Shown here: in pieces, positions 5,496 to 13,653 of the stretch | Numbering within the stretch: position 1 is the stretch's first letter | Layout: the number at the start of each line of letters is the position of its first letter | DNA from: JBAYJY01 sp041664945 | Lineage (GTDB): Bacteria; UBP15; UBA6099 | DNA: 21,905 bases | Assembly (NCBI GenBank): GCA_041664945.1 | Contig: JBAYJY010000069.1 | Span: forward strand, 1-21,905 | Reading direction: 5' to 3' | Program-made: the position numbers and the translations under genes | Notes under the pieces: model-generated | Database searches by the model: none | What the model was told of the DNA's origin: nothing | The model's input: the letters and a program-made list of their open reading frames with translations, nothing else

Positions 5496-7664
5496 CTATA
5501 CTTTCGTAACTTTGACTTTTGTTTCGTTGAAGGCGCTCATGCCGCAGACGGCGTCGATGAGCGTTTCGTCGGTGATATCGTTGACGCTCGAACCGGGGTT
5601 GCGATCGGAGACGTTCATCCGTGTTCCCGGTTTGATTCCGTTCCAGCCGAATGGAAAACTGGCGACGCCTGGCATTATGTTTTCGGTGACTCGTGCGCCG
5701 GTTTCAAGCGACCCGTTTTTTGTCGTGACGACAACGCGGTCGCCGTCTGATATGCCGCGCGCGGCGGCGTCGGCTGGATTCATTTCCAATTCGCATTGCT
5801 CATGTCCGTTTGAGAGTTTTTCGATGTTATGGAGTTGCGCGTTCATGAATCGGAGTTGCCTGCGGCTTATGAATAGTAATTCGTGTTTATGGGTCTCATG
5901 GCTGGAGTCGAGTTCGGCGAGACGGTTGCGGAGGCGTTCGAGGTCTGAAACCAACAGGGCCGGCGCGAGGTTGACGCTCTTTTTGCCCATGAGCTTCGGC
6001 GCCTGCGGCGTGAGCGGTCCGAGGTCTATGCCATGCACATTCTCATTAAGGATTTTCAAATTGACGCGCCGCTCTTTTGAAAGAATGGCGGGCGCGCCGT
6101 TCGGTCCGATTTTCAGCAATAAGCGAAGTATTGTTTTCGGTTTGAATTTATTTCCGAGTTTTACAGCTAAATCTTCGATAGGTCTCGGCGTTCCTGCGCG
6201 GCGCGCTGTCAGCCGCTGCGTTATTTCCCAAAGAATATCCCAGTCCGGCAGAACGCCTGGAGGCGGCTCCACTGTTGCTTCGGCATATCTTGCGGAGTTG
6301 CGGATTGCGGTCGCGTATGAAACCATCGGATAGCAGTCGTGTTCGAGGCTGATAGAAGGCGGCAGAATGTAGTCGGCATGCCGTGTCGTGGCGTTGATGT
6401 AAGGATCGATGGAAACCATGAATTCGAGATTGCCGAGAGCGGCGTTCAGTCGCGCGCTGTTTGGAATGACGAGCGCGGGATTGCCTCCGATTGTGATGAG
6501 GGCCCGAATTTTGCGTTCTCCCGTGGTTTCGATCTCTTCGGCCATCGCCACGGAGGGTATTTCGCCGTTGAATTCCGGCAATTTGCTTACCCGTGTGCGC
6601 CAGCGTCCGAGTTGGCCTTTCATGCCGAGCATTGTCATCAGCGCGGCTAAATCGACAGCCGGCGACGGGAACATCAGGCCGCCGGGGCGGTCGAAGTTTC
6701 CTGTAATGATATTAATCGCGTCCACGAGCCAGGTGGCGGTGGTTCCGAAAGTTTGCGCGCAGATTCCCATCCGGCTGTAACAGGCGGCCGAACCGGCTCC
6801 GGCAAAATCGCGCGCGATCCCGCGAATCGTTTCAGCCGCAACGCCTGTCGCCGCGGCGACTCGTTCCGGAGTGAATTCGCTCGCGACGCGTTTCAAATCG
6901 ACGCGACCGATAGTTTTAATATTCGAAACGAGCGGTTTGTCTAATTTCTCATCGAAAATTGTATTTATGGCTGCAAGAAGGAAAAGAGCGTCTGTTCCTG
7001 GTCGGATGAAGTGATGCGCGTCGGCGAGCCGGGCTGTTTCGCTGCGCCGCGGGTCGATGACGACGAGTCTGCCTCCGCGCGCCTGAAGTTCTTTAATATG
7101 CCTCGCGAAACCCGGCGCCGTCATAATGCTGCCGTTGGTGTTCACTGGATTGCCGCCGATGATTAGAAGGTAATCTGTGCGCGATACGTCCGGAACGGGC
7201 AGCATTCCAGAATTGTCGTAGAGAAGGGCGGACGCAAGTTGGCGCGGAAGCGAGTCGAGCGAATTTGGAGTGAAAAAATTTTTCGTGTCGATAGAGAGAA
7301 CGAACAAGGCAGTGGCGAAAAGCTCAGCGTAGTTGTGAGTAGTGGCGTCGCCCGCGTATATGGCGATAGAGTCGCGGCCATGTTTCTTGATGATATCGGA
7401 CAAGCGGCCGGCGATGTCGTCGAAAGCCGTCTCCCATTTCACCGACTCCCAAGCGCCGTAAGCTTTCTTGCGAATCGGTTCGACGATTCTATCCGGGTCG
7501 GCGATCTGATCAGGAAGCGACAGTCCTTTGGGGCATATGTTCCCCCGGCTGTGCGAATCATCTTTATCTCCGCGCAGGCTTACAACCTTGTTGTTCTCGA
7601 CATCAGCTATCAGTCCGCATGCCGCTCCGCAAATCGTGCAAATCGCATATCGTATTTTCTTCAT
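5496..7664 (-). CDS. Molybdopterin oxidoreductase (DMSO reductase superfamily)
   Basis: A 722-residue catalytic subunit of the formate dehydrogenase/DMSO reductase superfamily. The N-terminus binds one [4Fe-4S] cluster through Cys9, Cys12, Cys16 and Cys44 (CxxCxxxC with a distal C-P-K-G). Core motifs follow: IGGNPVNTNGS, VVIDPRRSETA, HHFIRPGTDA, then a Mo-bis-MGD region and a C-terminal dinucleotide-binding domain (LFISRRQLRFMNAQLHN through the WNG/NVSDRNPGS part). Where many formate dehydrogenases carry Cys/Sec (after NxxDxxxR), this protein reads NSLDSLPRQLASAL, with no Cys. So it is more likely a reductase or a non-formate oxidoreductase. There is no twin-arginine signal, so it is probably cytoplasmic, and no Fe-S or membrane subunit lies beside it. 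The ATG at 7664 is chosen because an AAGAGGCG ribosome binding site precedes it and the Fe-S motif starts at once; the open frame continues 50 codons upstream without family similarity. Confidence 0.93.
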   Translation of the reverse strand: MKKIRYAICTICGAACGLIADVENNKVVSLRGDKDDSHSRGNICPKGLSLPDQIADPDRIVEPIRKKAYGAWESVKWETAFDDIAGRLSDIIKKHGRDSIAIYAGDATTHNYAELFATALFVLSIDTKNFFTPNSLDSLPRQLASALLYDNSGMLPVPDVSRTDYLLIIGGNPVNTNGSIMTAPGFARHIKELQARGGRLVVIDPRRSETARLADAHHFIRPGTDALFLLAAINTIFDEKLDKPLVSNIKTIGRVDLKRVASEFTPERVAAATGVAAETIRGIARDFAGAGSAACYSRMGICAQTFGTTATWLVDAINIITGNFDRPGGLMFPSPAVDLAALMTMLGMKGQLGRWRTRVSKLPEFNGEIPSVAMAEEIETTGERKIRALITIGGNPALVIPNSARLNAALGNLEFMVSIDPYINATTRHADYILPPSISLEHDCYPMVSYATAIRNSARYAEATVEPPPGVLPDWDILWEITQRLTARRAGTPRPIEDLAVKLGNKFKPKTILRLLLKIGPNGAPAILSKERRVNLKILNENVHGIDLGPLTPQAPKLMGKKSVNLAPALLVSDLERLRNRLAELDSSHETHKHELLFISRRQLRFMNAQLHNIEKLSNGHEQCELEMNPADAAARGISDGDRVVVTTKNGSLETGARVTENIMPGVASFPFGWNGIKPGTRMNVSDRNPGSSVNDITDETLIDAVCGMSAFNETKVKVTKV

Positions 7665-7694
7665 AACCGCCTCTTTATGACGCATGTTACAGAC

Positions 7695-7700
7695 ATTATA
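7695..7700 (-). promoter_or_regulatory. Candidate -10 box for the molybdoenzyme gene
   Basis: On the minus strand a perfect TATAAT is read from 7700 to 7695, about 30 bases before the ATG at 7664. No good -35 box is seen at 16-18 bases, so an activator or another sigma factor may be needed. If real, it supports the start at 7664, because transcripts would begin downstream of the longer frame's start. Confidence 0.4.
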
Positions 7701-7786
7701 ACAGCAATCGCTAAGCGAGGGTACGGGGGGTATTGTTGCCGCCGCAGCGTGATATGTTATATGATAATTATGCAGAATGAATAATT

Positions 7787-7801
7787 TATAATACGCGTAT
7801 T
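7787..7801 (+). promoter_or_regulatory. -10 box overlapped by a 12-base perfect palindrome
   Basis: A perfect TATAAT lies at 7787-7792. Its last three bases begin the perfect palindrome AATACGCGTATT at 7790-7801, which covers the expected transcription start. A repressor dimer here would block transcription toward the 7844 gene. The -35 region is poor. The TATAAT and palindrome are read directly; the regulatory role is inferred. Confidence 0.4.
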
Positions 7802-7802
7802 T

Positions 7803-7822
7803 CTCCGGTAACATTTCCGGAG
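7803..7822 (+). repeat. Leader hairpin CTCCGG/CCGGAG
   Basis: CTCCGG (7803-7808) and CCGGAG (7817-7822) are perfect six-base complements with an eight-base AT-rich loop, 22 bases before the ATG at 7844. With no U run behind it, it is not a typical terminator. It may be a leader hairpin or operator. Confidence 0.35.
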
Positions 7823-7843
7823 TGGAAGAAAGAGAATGCGCAG

Positions 7844-10390
7844 ATGATAATGAGAGAACTTACGAATATATTATCAATATTTGCTGGTCTGGTGGCCGAT
7901 ATTTTTAGTTCGCAGCTTCTGCGTGATGCGCCGTTCGTGGATGGTTTTCATGCGTTTGTAGCGGGTTTTCTGTCACTGCCGGTTACTGCGGGATTTTTCT
8001 TTTCGGCGATACTGATCGTTCTGCTCACAGTCATAATGATGCCGTTGAAGTTCGCGCTTGGCCTCAGCGAAGAATTTGCTATGTTTCTTCCTGCCGCCGG
8101 GTTGCTGATTATTATGGCAGTTTTGTGCCGAAAGTATTTGATGCCGTTTTTTGTTCGGATATCTTACTGGAATTCTCCGGTCATCCCGCTGATGGCGTTG
8201 CCGTGCATGAAACGAAAAAGCGTCGGGATGAAATCCAAAGGTCTGGGCGCGATTATAAACGAAGGGCTTCAAACCCCAACCGGGTTTGTTATAAACGGAG
8301 CCGTGTTCGGCAGATGGGTTCGCAGGAGCCGGCTTGTTGATGAGATTGAATCCTTCAGGCTATCGGATGACGCCGCCGGAGGATTTAAGAGACTGCTTCT
8401 GGAGCGACCGCTTCCGCGAAAGGTGAAACGCGCGATAAAAAGAGAATTGAAATATTTCAAAAACGAGGAATTGATAGCGCGTTCTTCATTCCTCGATGAA
8501 GACGGCCTCAGGACAAGCATGGCGGGCGTTTACAAATCGGTGTCCGCGAAATCGGAATTAGATAGCGTGATAGACGCTATAACCGAGGTCTGGGCGTCAT
8601 ATTTCTCATTGACAGCCGAACATGCCCGTAGAAATAACGGCATCGATCCCGGCTATTATTCGCTTCCCGTCATTGTCCAGAAGAAGATCAGGAGTGAAGT
8701 GAGTATTATCGCCAGTTCGGTTAATGCGCTCAATGGACATACCGAAGAAGCGCTGATTGACTACGAGACGATTACAGGCAAAGCAGGCGTAGCGGCATAT
8801 AGTTATTTGACGAATGGCATTTTTGTCGCCGCTGAGCCGGTGGATTTGCCATTCGAAACTGATATAACTGTCGAAATCGTCGCCGCATTGCGGCGCCTTG
8901 AAGCGCGGTTCGGAACGCCAGTGCAGATAGAAGCCGGTTTGAAAGGCGGCGCGCTGTATTTCTTTCAGGCGCGGCCGCTCACGGCTTTTGAGGGCGTGGA
9001 AACCTTTGTGAATTCTTTTGTAATTGATATTATAGACCGTCCGTTGACGCCTTTTTCGGAGAGCCTGTTCAATTTGCCCGATAGCGTCAGAAATAAATTG
9101 GCGGCTCGACTCAGGCGCTTCGGAGACTCAGGAGCCGAGGAGCTAATTGTACGGCGTAACGGAAGGTATTACCTGCGTTATAATTTAATTCGCAATTACC
9201 TGAACCCATACTATTTATCCGCGGCGAAGTTTTCGGTAGGCGCGTTTGCCGAAAATTTGTATGTCGCCATGAAGGCGATTCTAATTAAAAGAGACAGAAT
9301 GAATGCGTTAAAACTGAGAGCCGAGCTATTAAAAACGAACAACTCTGTCCTGAAAGTTTTGCGGGACGAATACGCGCTGCCGCTTTTTAATATGCAGATG
9401 GATATGTTCTATCTCGTCGATGCGCTTGAAAAACGCATTAGGAAATACCTGACAAGTATTTTCGGAGAAGGTCATAATGTCGAACGGGAGATGGAGCTTA
9501 TCCTCGGGCAGGAGCGGGAAACGCCATACAGGAAACTGCTGAGGGCCGCCGCATGTTTGGCCCATGACAACCCGGAGCAGATAGAAAAGTTCCGGGAAGA
9601 GTTTGGCCACTGGAGTGAATTTGAAGCGGAAGCCGGCGAGCCGAGGCTTGCGGAGGAGCCCGAAAAATGGGCATGCGCGGCTGCCGCTCAAAACGGCGCC
9701 GTTTCGATCGTAAACAAAAAAGATGCGCATGGCGAGATATCGTCGCAGTTTGACGAACGCTGGAAAGGGTATCCCATAAATATCGGGAAGTTGGCGCACA
9801 AGTTGCTTTGTAGCAGATACAAAAACGCATTTATGGCAAGAGAGGACGTAAGGGAGACGTTAAATCTGGCTGTAAGCAGGGCGAGAGTCGCGGCTCTTGA
9901 ATCGGCGAGGGACGATAGCGTGTTTTTCGCGACTATTGACGAGATTGAGGGCGAATATCCGGAACGAGGAGTTATTGAGAAGCGGAAACACGAATATGAG
10001 GAAGGATTGAAGTCGGTGGGCGCGGCGGTTGCGCATGAGCCGGAAGATGAAGCCGCCGGAGAAGAACATTCGGATGTCATATGCTGCATGGGGATCGGCA
10101 AAAAAACTGTTGAAGGCGTGGCGCTGGTCGATGAAATATTGAAAAAAAACTCAGGCGATGAGAAGCCAATATTGGTAATACCACGGCCTGATCCGGCGTA
10201 TGGAATCATGATCGGACATATATCAGCTCTGATTATTGAGAGAGGCAGCCCGCTGTCGCACTTGGCGATTCTGGCGATGGAAGCGGAGATACCTGTTTTT
10301 GTGGGCGCTGCGGGCGCGTGCTCTAAAGCGCGCACTGGCGACAGATTATTGCTCGATCCTCGAAAGGGGACAATACGCATTGAGCGCTAA
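7844..10390 (+). CDS. Membrane-anchored PEP synthase / rifampicin phosphotransferase-like protein
   Basis: An 848-residue protein with an unusual make-up. Residues about 46-66 and 79-98 are membrane segments. From about 126 to 380 runs a PPDK_N-type ATP-grasp domain: VGMKSKGLGAIINEGLQTP, ARSSFLDEDG near 212-221 (Arg213 in the nucleotide-binding position), TSMAGVY, then IEAGLKGGALYFFQARPLT at 362-380. A roughly 380-residue middle part resembles no domain I can name. The C-terminus is a swivelling phosphohistidine domain, GSPLSHLAILAMEAEIPVFVG, with His806 in the position of the catalytic His. The order ATP-grasp, unknown middle, His domain at the end is that of rifampicin phosphotransferase and short PEP-synthase-like proteins. 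It lacks the C-terminal PEP-binding barrel of true PEP synthase. It probably transfers a phosphate from ATP via His to an unknown acceptor at the membrane. The next gene overlaps its end. Confidence 0.85.
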   Translation: MIMRELTNILSIFAGLVADIFSSQLLRDAPFVDGFHAFVAGFLSLPVTAGFFFSAILIVLLTVIMMPLKFALGLSEEFAMFLPAAGLLIIMAVLCRKYLMPFFVRISYWNSPVIPLMALPCMKRKSVGMKSKGLGAIINEGLQTPTGFVINGAVFGRWVRRSRLVDEIESFRLSDDAAGGFKRLLLERPLPRKVKRAIKRELKYFKNEELIARSSFLDEDGLRTSMAGVYKSVSAKSELDSVIDAITEVWASYFSLTAEHARRNNGIDPGYYSLPVIVQKKIRSEVSIIASSVNALNGHTEEALIDYETITGKAGVAAYSYLTNGIFVAAEPVDLPFETDITVEIVAALRRLEARFGTPVQIEAGLKGGALYFFQARPLTAFEGVETFVNSFVIDIIDRPLTPFSESLFNLPDSVRNKLAARLRRFGDSGAEELIVRRNGRYYLRYNLIRNYLNPYYLSAAKFSVGAFAENLYVAMKAILIKRDRMNALKLRAELLKTNNSVLKVLRDEYALPLFNMQMDMFYLVDALEKRIRKYLTSIFGEGHNVEREMELILGQERETPYRKLLRAAACLAHDNPEQIEKFREEFGHWSEFEAEAGEPRLAEEPEKWACAAAAQNGAVSIVNKKDAHGEISSQFDERWKGYPINIGKLAHKLLCSRYKNAFMAREDVRETLNLAVSRARVAALESARDDSVFFATIDEIEGEYPERGVIEKRKHEYEEGLKSVGAAVAHEPEDEAAGEEHSDVICCMGIGKKTVEGVALVDEILKKNSGDEKPILVIPRPDPAYGIMIGHISALIIERGSPLSHLAILAMEAEIPVFVGAAGACSKARTGDRLLLDPRKGTIRIER

Positions 10391-11990
10391 GATGATGTTT
10401 TTCATGTTTGTTAATGCTGTGATTCTTCAGCTTGCGTTCTTTTATATTCTGATCCGATTGCTCAATCTCAGGGAAAGCATTGCGAAATGGATTGCCGGAT
10501 TATCGCTGGCATCATTAGCATTTGCGTTCTTTCCGCCGACGCTTCTCTTAGGAGGCCTGCTTTTTTCGTATTCGATACTTTATTATTTTTTAACAACGAA
10601 GAGAATAGGATCATCCGTCAGATTCGCGGTTCTAACGTTCTTTTTCTGTTTCATAACATTCGGAGGGCTTGCCGGCATTGGGCTGTCCGTGCCTGCCGTC
10701 AAACTGCACTATTTTAATCTTCTGCTTTCCACTCCGTTCAACATTATTTCAGCAGCGCCAGCGTTTCAGAACCGGATTTTTGCCATGGCGGCTGAAGGTT
10801 TTATAACGTCGACAGCGCTTTACTGGCACCGCTATTCCGCCGCGCTCGGCCTTTACCTCTGCATATGTTATGCGTACATAACGCTGCTTGCTTTAAACAG
10901 ATATGCGCCGAGAGTCACCCCGCCGCCGGATATCGCTGCAATCAGGGTTCCGTTTGTCATCTTTTTTGCATCTGTTCTATCGCTGGTGAGCTGGCGATTT
11001 GTTTTTTTGGACATTCATGAGGCGCCGTGGCTGTATCTGTTTCCAGTTGCAATAGCGATTTTAGTTGTTCAAGGACTCGGAACGCTCGTTGCTCTGTCGC
11101 GGCGTTTCAATCTATCGACGGCGTATATTTTTATTATATTCAGCTTATCGTTGTTCATGGAAGAAATCATGTGGCTGCTCGCGCTGGCCGGAGCGGCGGA
11201 CGGGCTTTTGGGAGTGAGAATATTTTTTAGTGAGCATCCCAAAGAGCGCGTAAGACAAAAGCGGTTGAGGTTGATGCTGAAACCCCAATTACTGGCCTTA
11301 TCGGCGATGGTCTTAATGGTTGTATTGGCGGCGTTTCTGATAAAAACAGGGAAACAGGACGCGGGATTGGAAACCGGGTTTAGTATTCCGCGCACAAATC
11401 TGCCTATAAAAATCGAAGGCTATGAACACGAGGAGCGAGAAGGAGAAGTTTTCGTTTCCGGACAGGGAAAGCCATTTTATATCGACCGTTACGAATATCC
11501 GAACAAAGAGGGAATGAAACCCCAAACAGGAGTTAACGTCGAAGAGGCGCGAAATTTTTGTAAATCTGAAGGGAAACGCTTGTGCGATCCGGACGAATGG
11601 GCGGTGGCCTGTATGTCCGGGACACGCAACTTCGAACTATTCCTGACAGATGATCCTAACAAAGCTGACGATCTTCTTTCGAAGAAATGCGCAATGGACA
11701 GGAATCATATCGGCGCGAGCGGCTCATATCCCGAATGCAAAAATGAGTTTGGCGTATTTGACATGGTGGGAAACGTATGGGAGATCGTTGAGTTGCGGAA
11801 TCAGGATTTATTCGGAATTATGGGGCCGGGAACGCGGTCAGGCTGCAAGTCTTGCAACAGATGCGATTGGATATTGTATTATTACCCCGCACAGATCGGT
11901 CTGCTGAAGAAAGACGACATCGGGTTCAGATGTTGCAGGGGAAATGATAATCAAAAGCGGCTGCTCCAAAAGAATTCGTTAAAACAATGA
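10380..11990 (+). CDS. Polytopic membrane protein with C-terminal SUMF1/FGE-like domain
   Basis: The first 330 or so residues are hydrophobic, with roughly eight to nine membrane helices of no recognised family. A short linker leads to a SUMF1/formylglycine-generating-enzyme-like domain in the last 170 residues: FYIDRYEYPNKEG, ARNFCKSEGKRLCDPDEWAVAC, FGVFDMVGNVWEIVE, then IGFRCCRG at the end. These are hallmarks of the fold. The cysteine pair motif needed to make formylglycine is not recognisable, so the domain is more likely a binding or structural module. It is cysteine-rich (about nine in the domain), suggesting disulfides and an extracytoplasmic position. Start: a TTG at 10380 lies nine bases after an AAAGGGGA ribosome binding site and gives an 11-base overlap with the preceding gene (536 aa). 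The ATG at 10392 (532 aa) is 21 bases from that site. Partnership with the kinase-like gene is inferred. Confidence 0.82.
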   Translation: MSAKMMFFMFVNAVILQLAFFYILIRLLNLRESIAKWIAGLSLASLAFAFFPPTLLLGGLLFSYSILYYFLTTKRIGSSVRFAVLTFFFCFITFGGLAGIGLSVPAVKLHYFNLLLSTPFNIISAAPAFQNRIFAMAAEGFITSTALYWHRYSAALGLYLCICYAYITLLALNRYAPRVTPPPDIAAIRVPFVIFFASVLSLVSWRFVFLDIHEAPWLYLFPVAIAILVVQGLGTLVALSRRFNLSTAYIFIIFSLSLFMEEIMWLLALAGAADGLLGVRIFFSEHPKERVRQKRLRLMLKPQLLALSAMVLMVVLAAFLIKTGKQDAGLETGFSIPRTNLPIKIEGYEHEEREGEVFVSGQGKPFYIDRYEYPNKEGMKPQTGVNVEEARNFCKSEGKRLCDPDEWAVACMSGTRNFELFLTDDPNKADDLLSKKCAMDRNHIGASGSYPECKNEFGVFDMVGNVWEIVELRNQDLFGIMGPGTRSGCKSCNRCDWILYYYPAQIGLLKKDDIGFRCCRGNDNQKRLLQKNSLKQ

Positions 11991-12246
11991 TCTTCTCCAA
12001 TAAGACAGCACAAAAGTTTATATTTATAACGGCAGTCAGCGTTGAAATAATAGGAATGCGATAAGCGAGACTGCAACCAGCACAGATGGTTAAAGAAGCG
12101 CGGCAATATGACCATATATGACGGCATAAGAATGAATGAACGCGAAAAATAATCTAAAAACAGGCGTTTTTACAACATTCTTTCCACAAAAGTAAATCTT
12201 TTTAAGTATTCTGACGATATTAATAGTTAGAGAGAGAAGGGAATAT

Positions 12247-13653
12247 ATGCAGAAATTGTCTTTAGATGAGATCAAGACGGGCGAAAATTTGGTTTTGGCG
12301 CGGCCGGTTATACTCGGTTCGGGCGTCAAAGGGCTGAATTCAGGCGTCCAATTGACGGAACGGGTGGCGCAGAAGCTAAAGGAACTCGGCTTCACGGAAG
12401 TCTGGGTGCGCACAGTGGATGAAGAACAGCAGCAGGTTCTGACCGGCTGCGACGATGTTGAACTTACGCAGACCGAAAAATTCCTGAGAATCAAGCAGGA
12501 CATAGCGACGAGTTTGTCCGAAATAATGACGGAGAAGGATCCGGAACGCGAGATTATGAGGGTGAGGAGCATGACGCGCAGCATGGGTGCGATGAAAAAA
12601 GGGTCTCTCACCGTTCTCGATCCGAACCGCTCAACAACCGAAATCAAGGTCATCAAACAGTTTTCGGAGTCGATAATCAGCCCGGTGAGGCTCGAAAACT
12701 TTCTTAAAACCTGCCGCGACTTGCTTGAAGGGCCGCTTTCGCCGCTAAATATCGACAAAGCGCTGATCAATTTGAATGACAACCGCGTTGAAGGCAACTA
12801 TATTTTCAACCACATGGCAAATACCGGGTTATATTTTCTGGCGACACTCGCGAGGCATAACGCCGACCTGAAGAAAAAGGGCGCGGTAAGTTCTGAACTA
12901 AAATATTCGGCCGCATTCGATCACAGAAAGCGCAAAGAAACGCTTTTCTATTATTCAGACGAGGAAGTGATGAGCGGCGCGATCGGCGCATTCATGCATG
13001 ATGTCGGTTACCTTCACGACGGCATGCCGGAAATTCTATTCAAGCATGGCTCAATATCGCCTGAAGAACACAACGTTCTAAAAAAACACGTCGAGGTTTC
13101 AATCAACCTCATTCAATACCACATATTTTTCGCTAACCGGCCTCTCGCCAAAAACGTGATCGAAAACCATCACGAACGGCTCGACGGCAAGGGATATCCG
13201 AAGGGCAGCAAAAATTTTCATTTCTTCTCAAAGATACTCGGAATGCTGGACGTTTTTGACTCAATGACAACCGACAGGCCGTGGCGCAAGAAATTCGCGC
13301 GCTCGAAGGTTCTCGAATGGTTGTATGAAAACTCGAAACAGAAAACGACCGAGGACGGCACCATGCTGGAGCCGATGTTCGAACGCGAACTTGTGCTGTG
13401 CTTCGAGCGAATCCTGATGCTCTATGAGATTGGCGAGAAGGTGGATATTTACCATGTGAAATCGCCCACGCCGGTTTTTAAATGCCGTATCGTTGAACAG
13501 AATCCCGGACGTCCTGACCGGCCGATTGTCGAACTTATAGAATGCATCGCGGACCCGAACAAGATTGTCGCCGGCAAAACTCTCAACATGCTCAGTTCGA
13601 AAGACCTCTATCTCGGCGAGACAGCCGATTTTAAGAAAGAACCGATTTACTGA
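12247..13653 (+). CDS. HD-GYP-type phosphohydrolase domain protein
   Basis: A 468-residue soluble protein. Residues about 185-350 form an HD-GYP domain, the class that degrades cyclic di-GMP. Motifs seen are His189 (first metal ligand candidate), His251-Asp252 in FMHDVGYLHD, His281, His308-His309 with ENHHERLDGKGYPKG (the GYP signature at 316-318), and DVFDSMTTDRPW with Asp335. The usual HDxGK reads HDVGY here, so the conserved Lys is a Tyr, and a few residues are inserted after it. The first 65 residues (LDEIKTGENLVLARPV...) resemble the DUF3391-like start seen in many HD-GYP proteins. There is no receiver domain or membrane segment. A ribosome binding site (AGAAGG, 12235-12240) precedes the ATG. 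The 256 bases upstream (11991-12246) hold no gene. Its stop overlaps the next start. Confidence 0.9.
   Translation: MQKLSLDEIKTGENLVLARPVILGSGVKGLNSGVQLTERVAQKLKELGFTEVWVRTVDEEQQQVLTGCDDVELTQTEKFLRIKQDIATSLSEIMTEKDPEREIMRVRSMTRSMGAMKKGSLTVLDPNRSTTEIKVIKQFSESIISPVRLENFLKTCRDLLEGPLSPLNIDKALINLNDNRVEGNYIFNHMANTGLYFLATLARHNADLKKKGAVSSELKYSAAFDHRKRKETLFYYSDEEVMSGAIGAFMHDVGYLHDGMPEILFKHGSISPEEHNVLKKHVEVSINLIQYHIFFANRPLAKNVIENHHERLDGKGYPKGSKNFHFFSKILGMLDVFDSMTTDRPWRKKFARSKVLEWLYENSKQKTTEDGTMLEPMFERELVLCFERILMLYEIGEKVDIYHVKSPTPVFKCRIVEQNPGRPDRPIVELIECIADPNKIVAGKTLNMLSSKDLYLGETADFKKEPIY

Noticed and set aside
5512..6333. A 273-codon plus-strand open frame inside the molybdoenzyme gene, plus similar antisense frames at 7239-7784, 9688-10380 and 12090-12797.
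   Set aside because: They lie opposite genes with clear family motifs, have serine/arginine-rich compositions typical of antisense reading, and show no domain or convincing ribosome binding site.
7844..10390. Calling this gene phosphoenolpyruvate synthase (ppsA).
   Set aside because: It ends right after the phosphohistidine domain and lacks the C-terminal PEP/pyruvate-binding barrel, and it has membrane segments.
10380..11990. Calling the SUMF1-like protein a true formylglycine-generating enzyme.
   Set aside because: The active-site Cys region of such enzymes is not recognisable and no sulfatase gene lies nearby; only the fold is supported.
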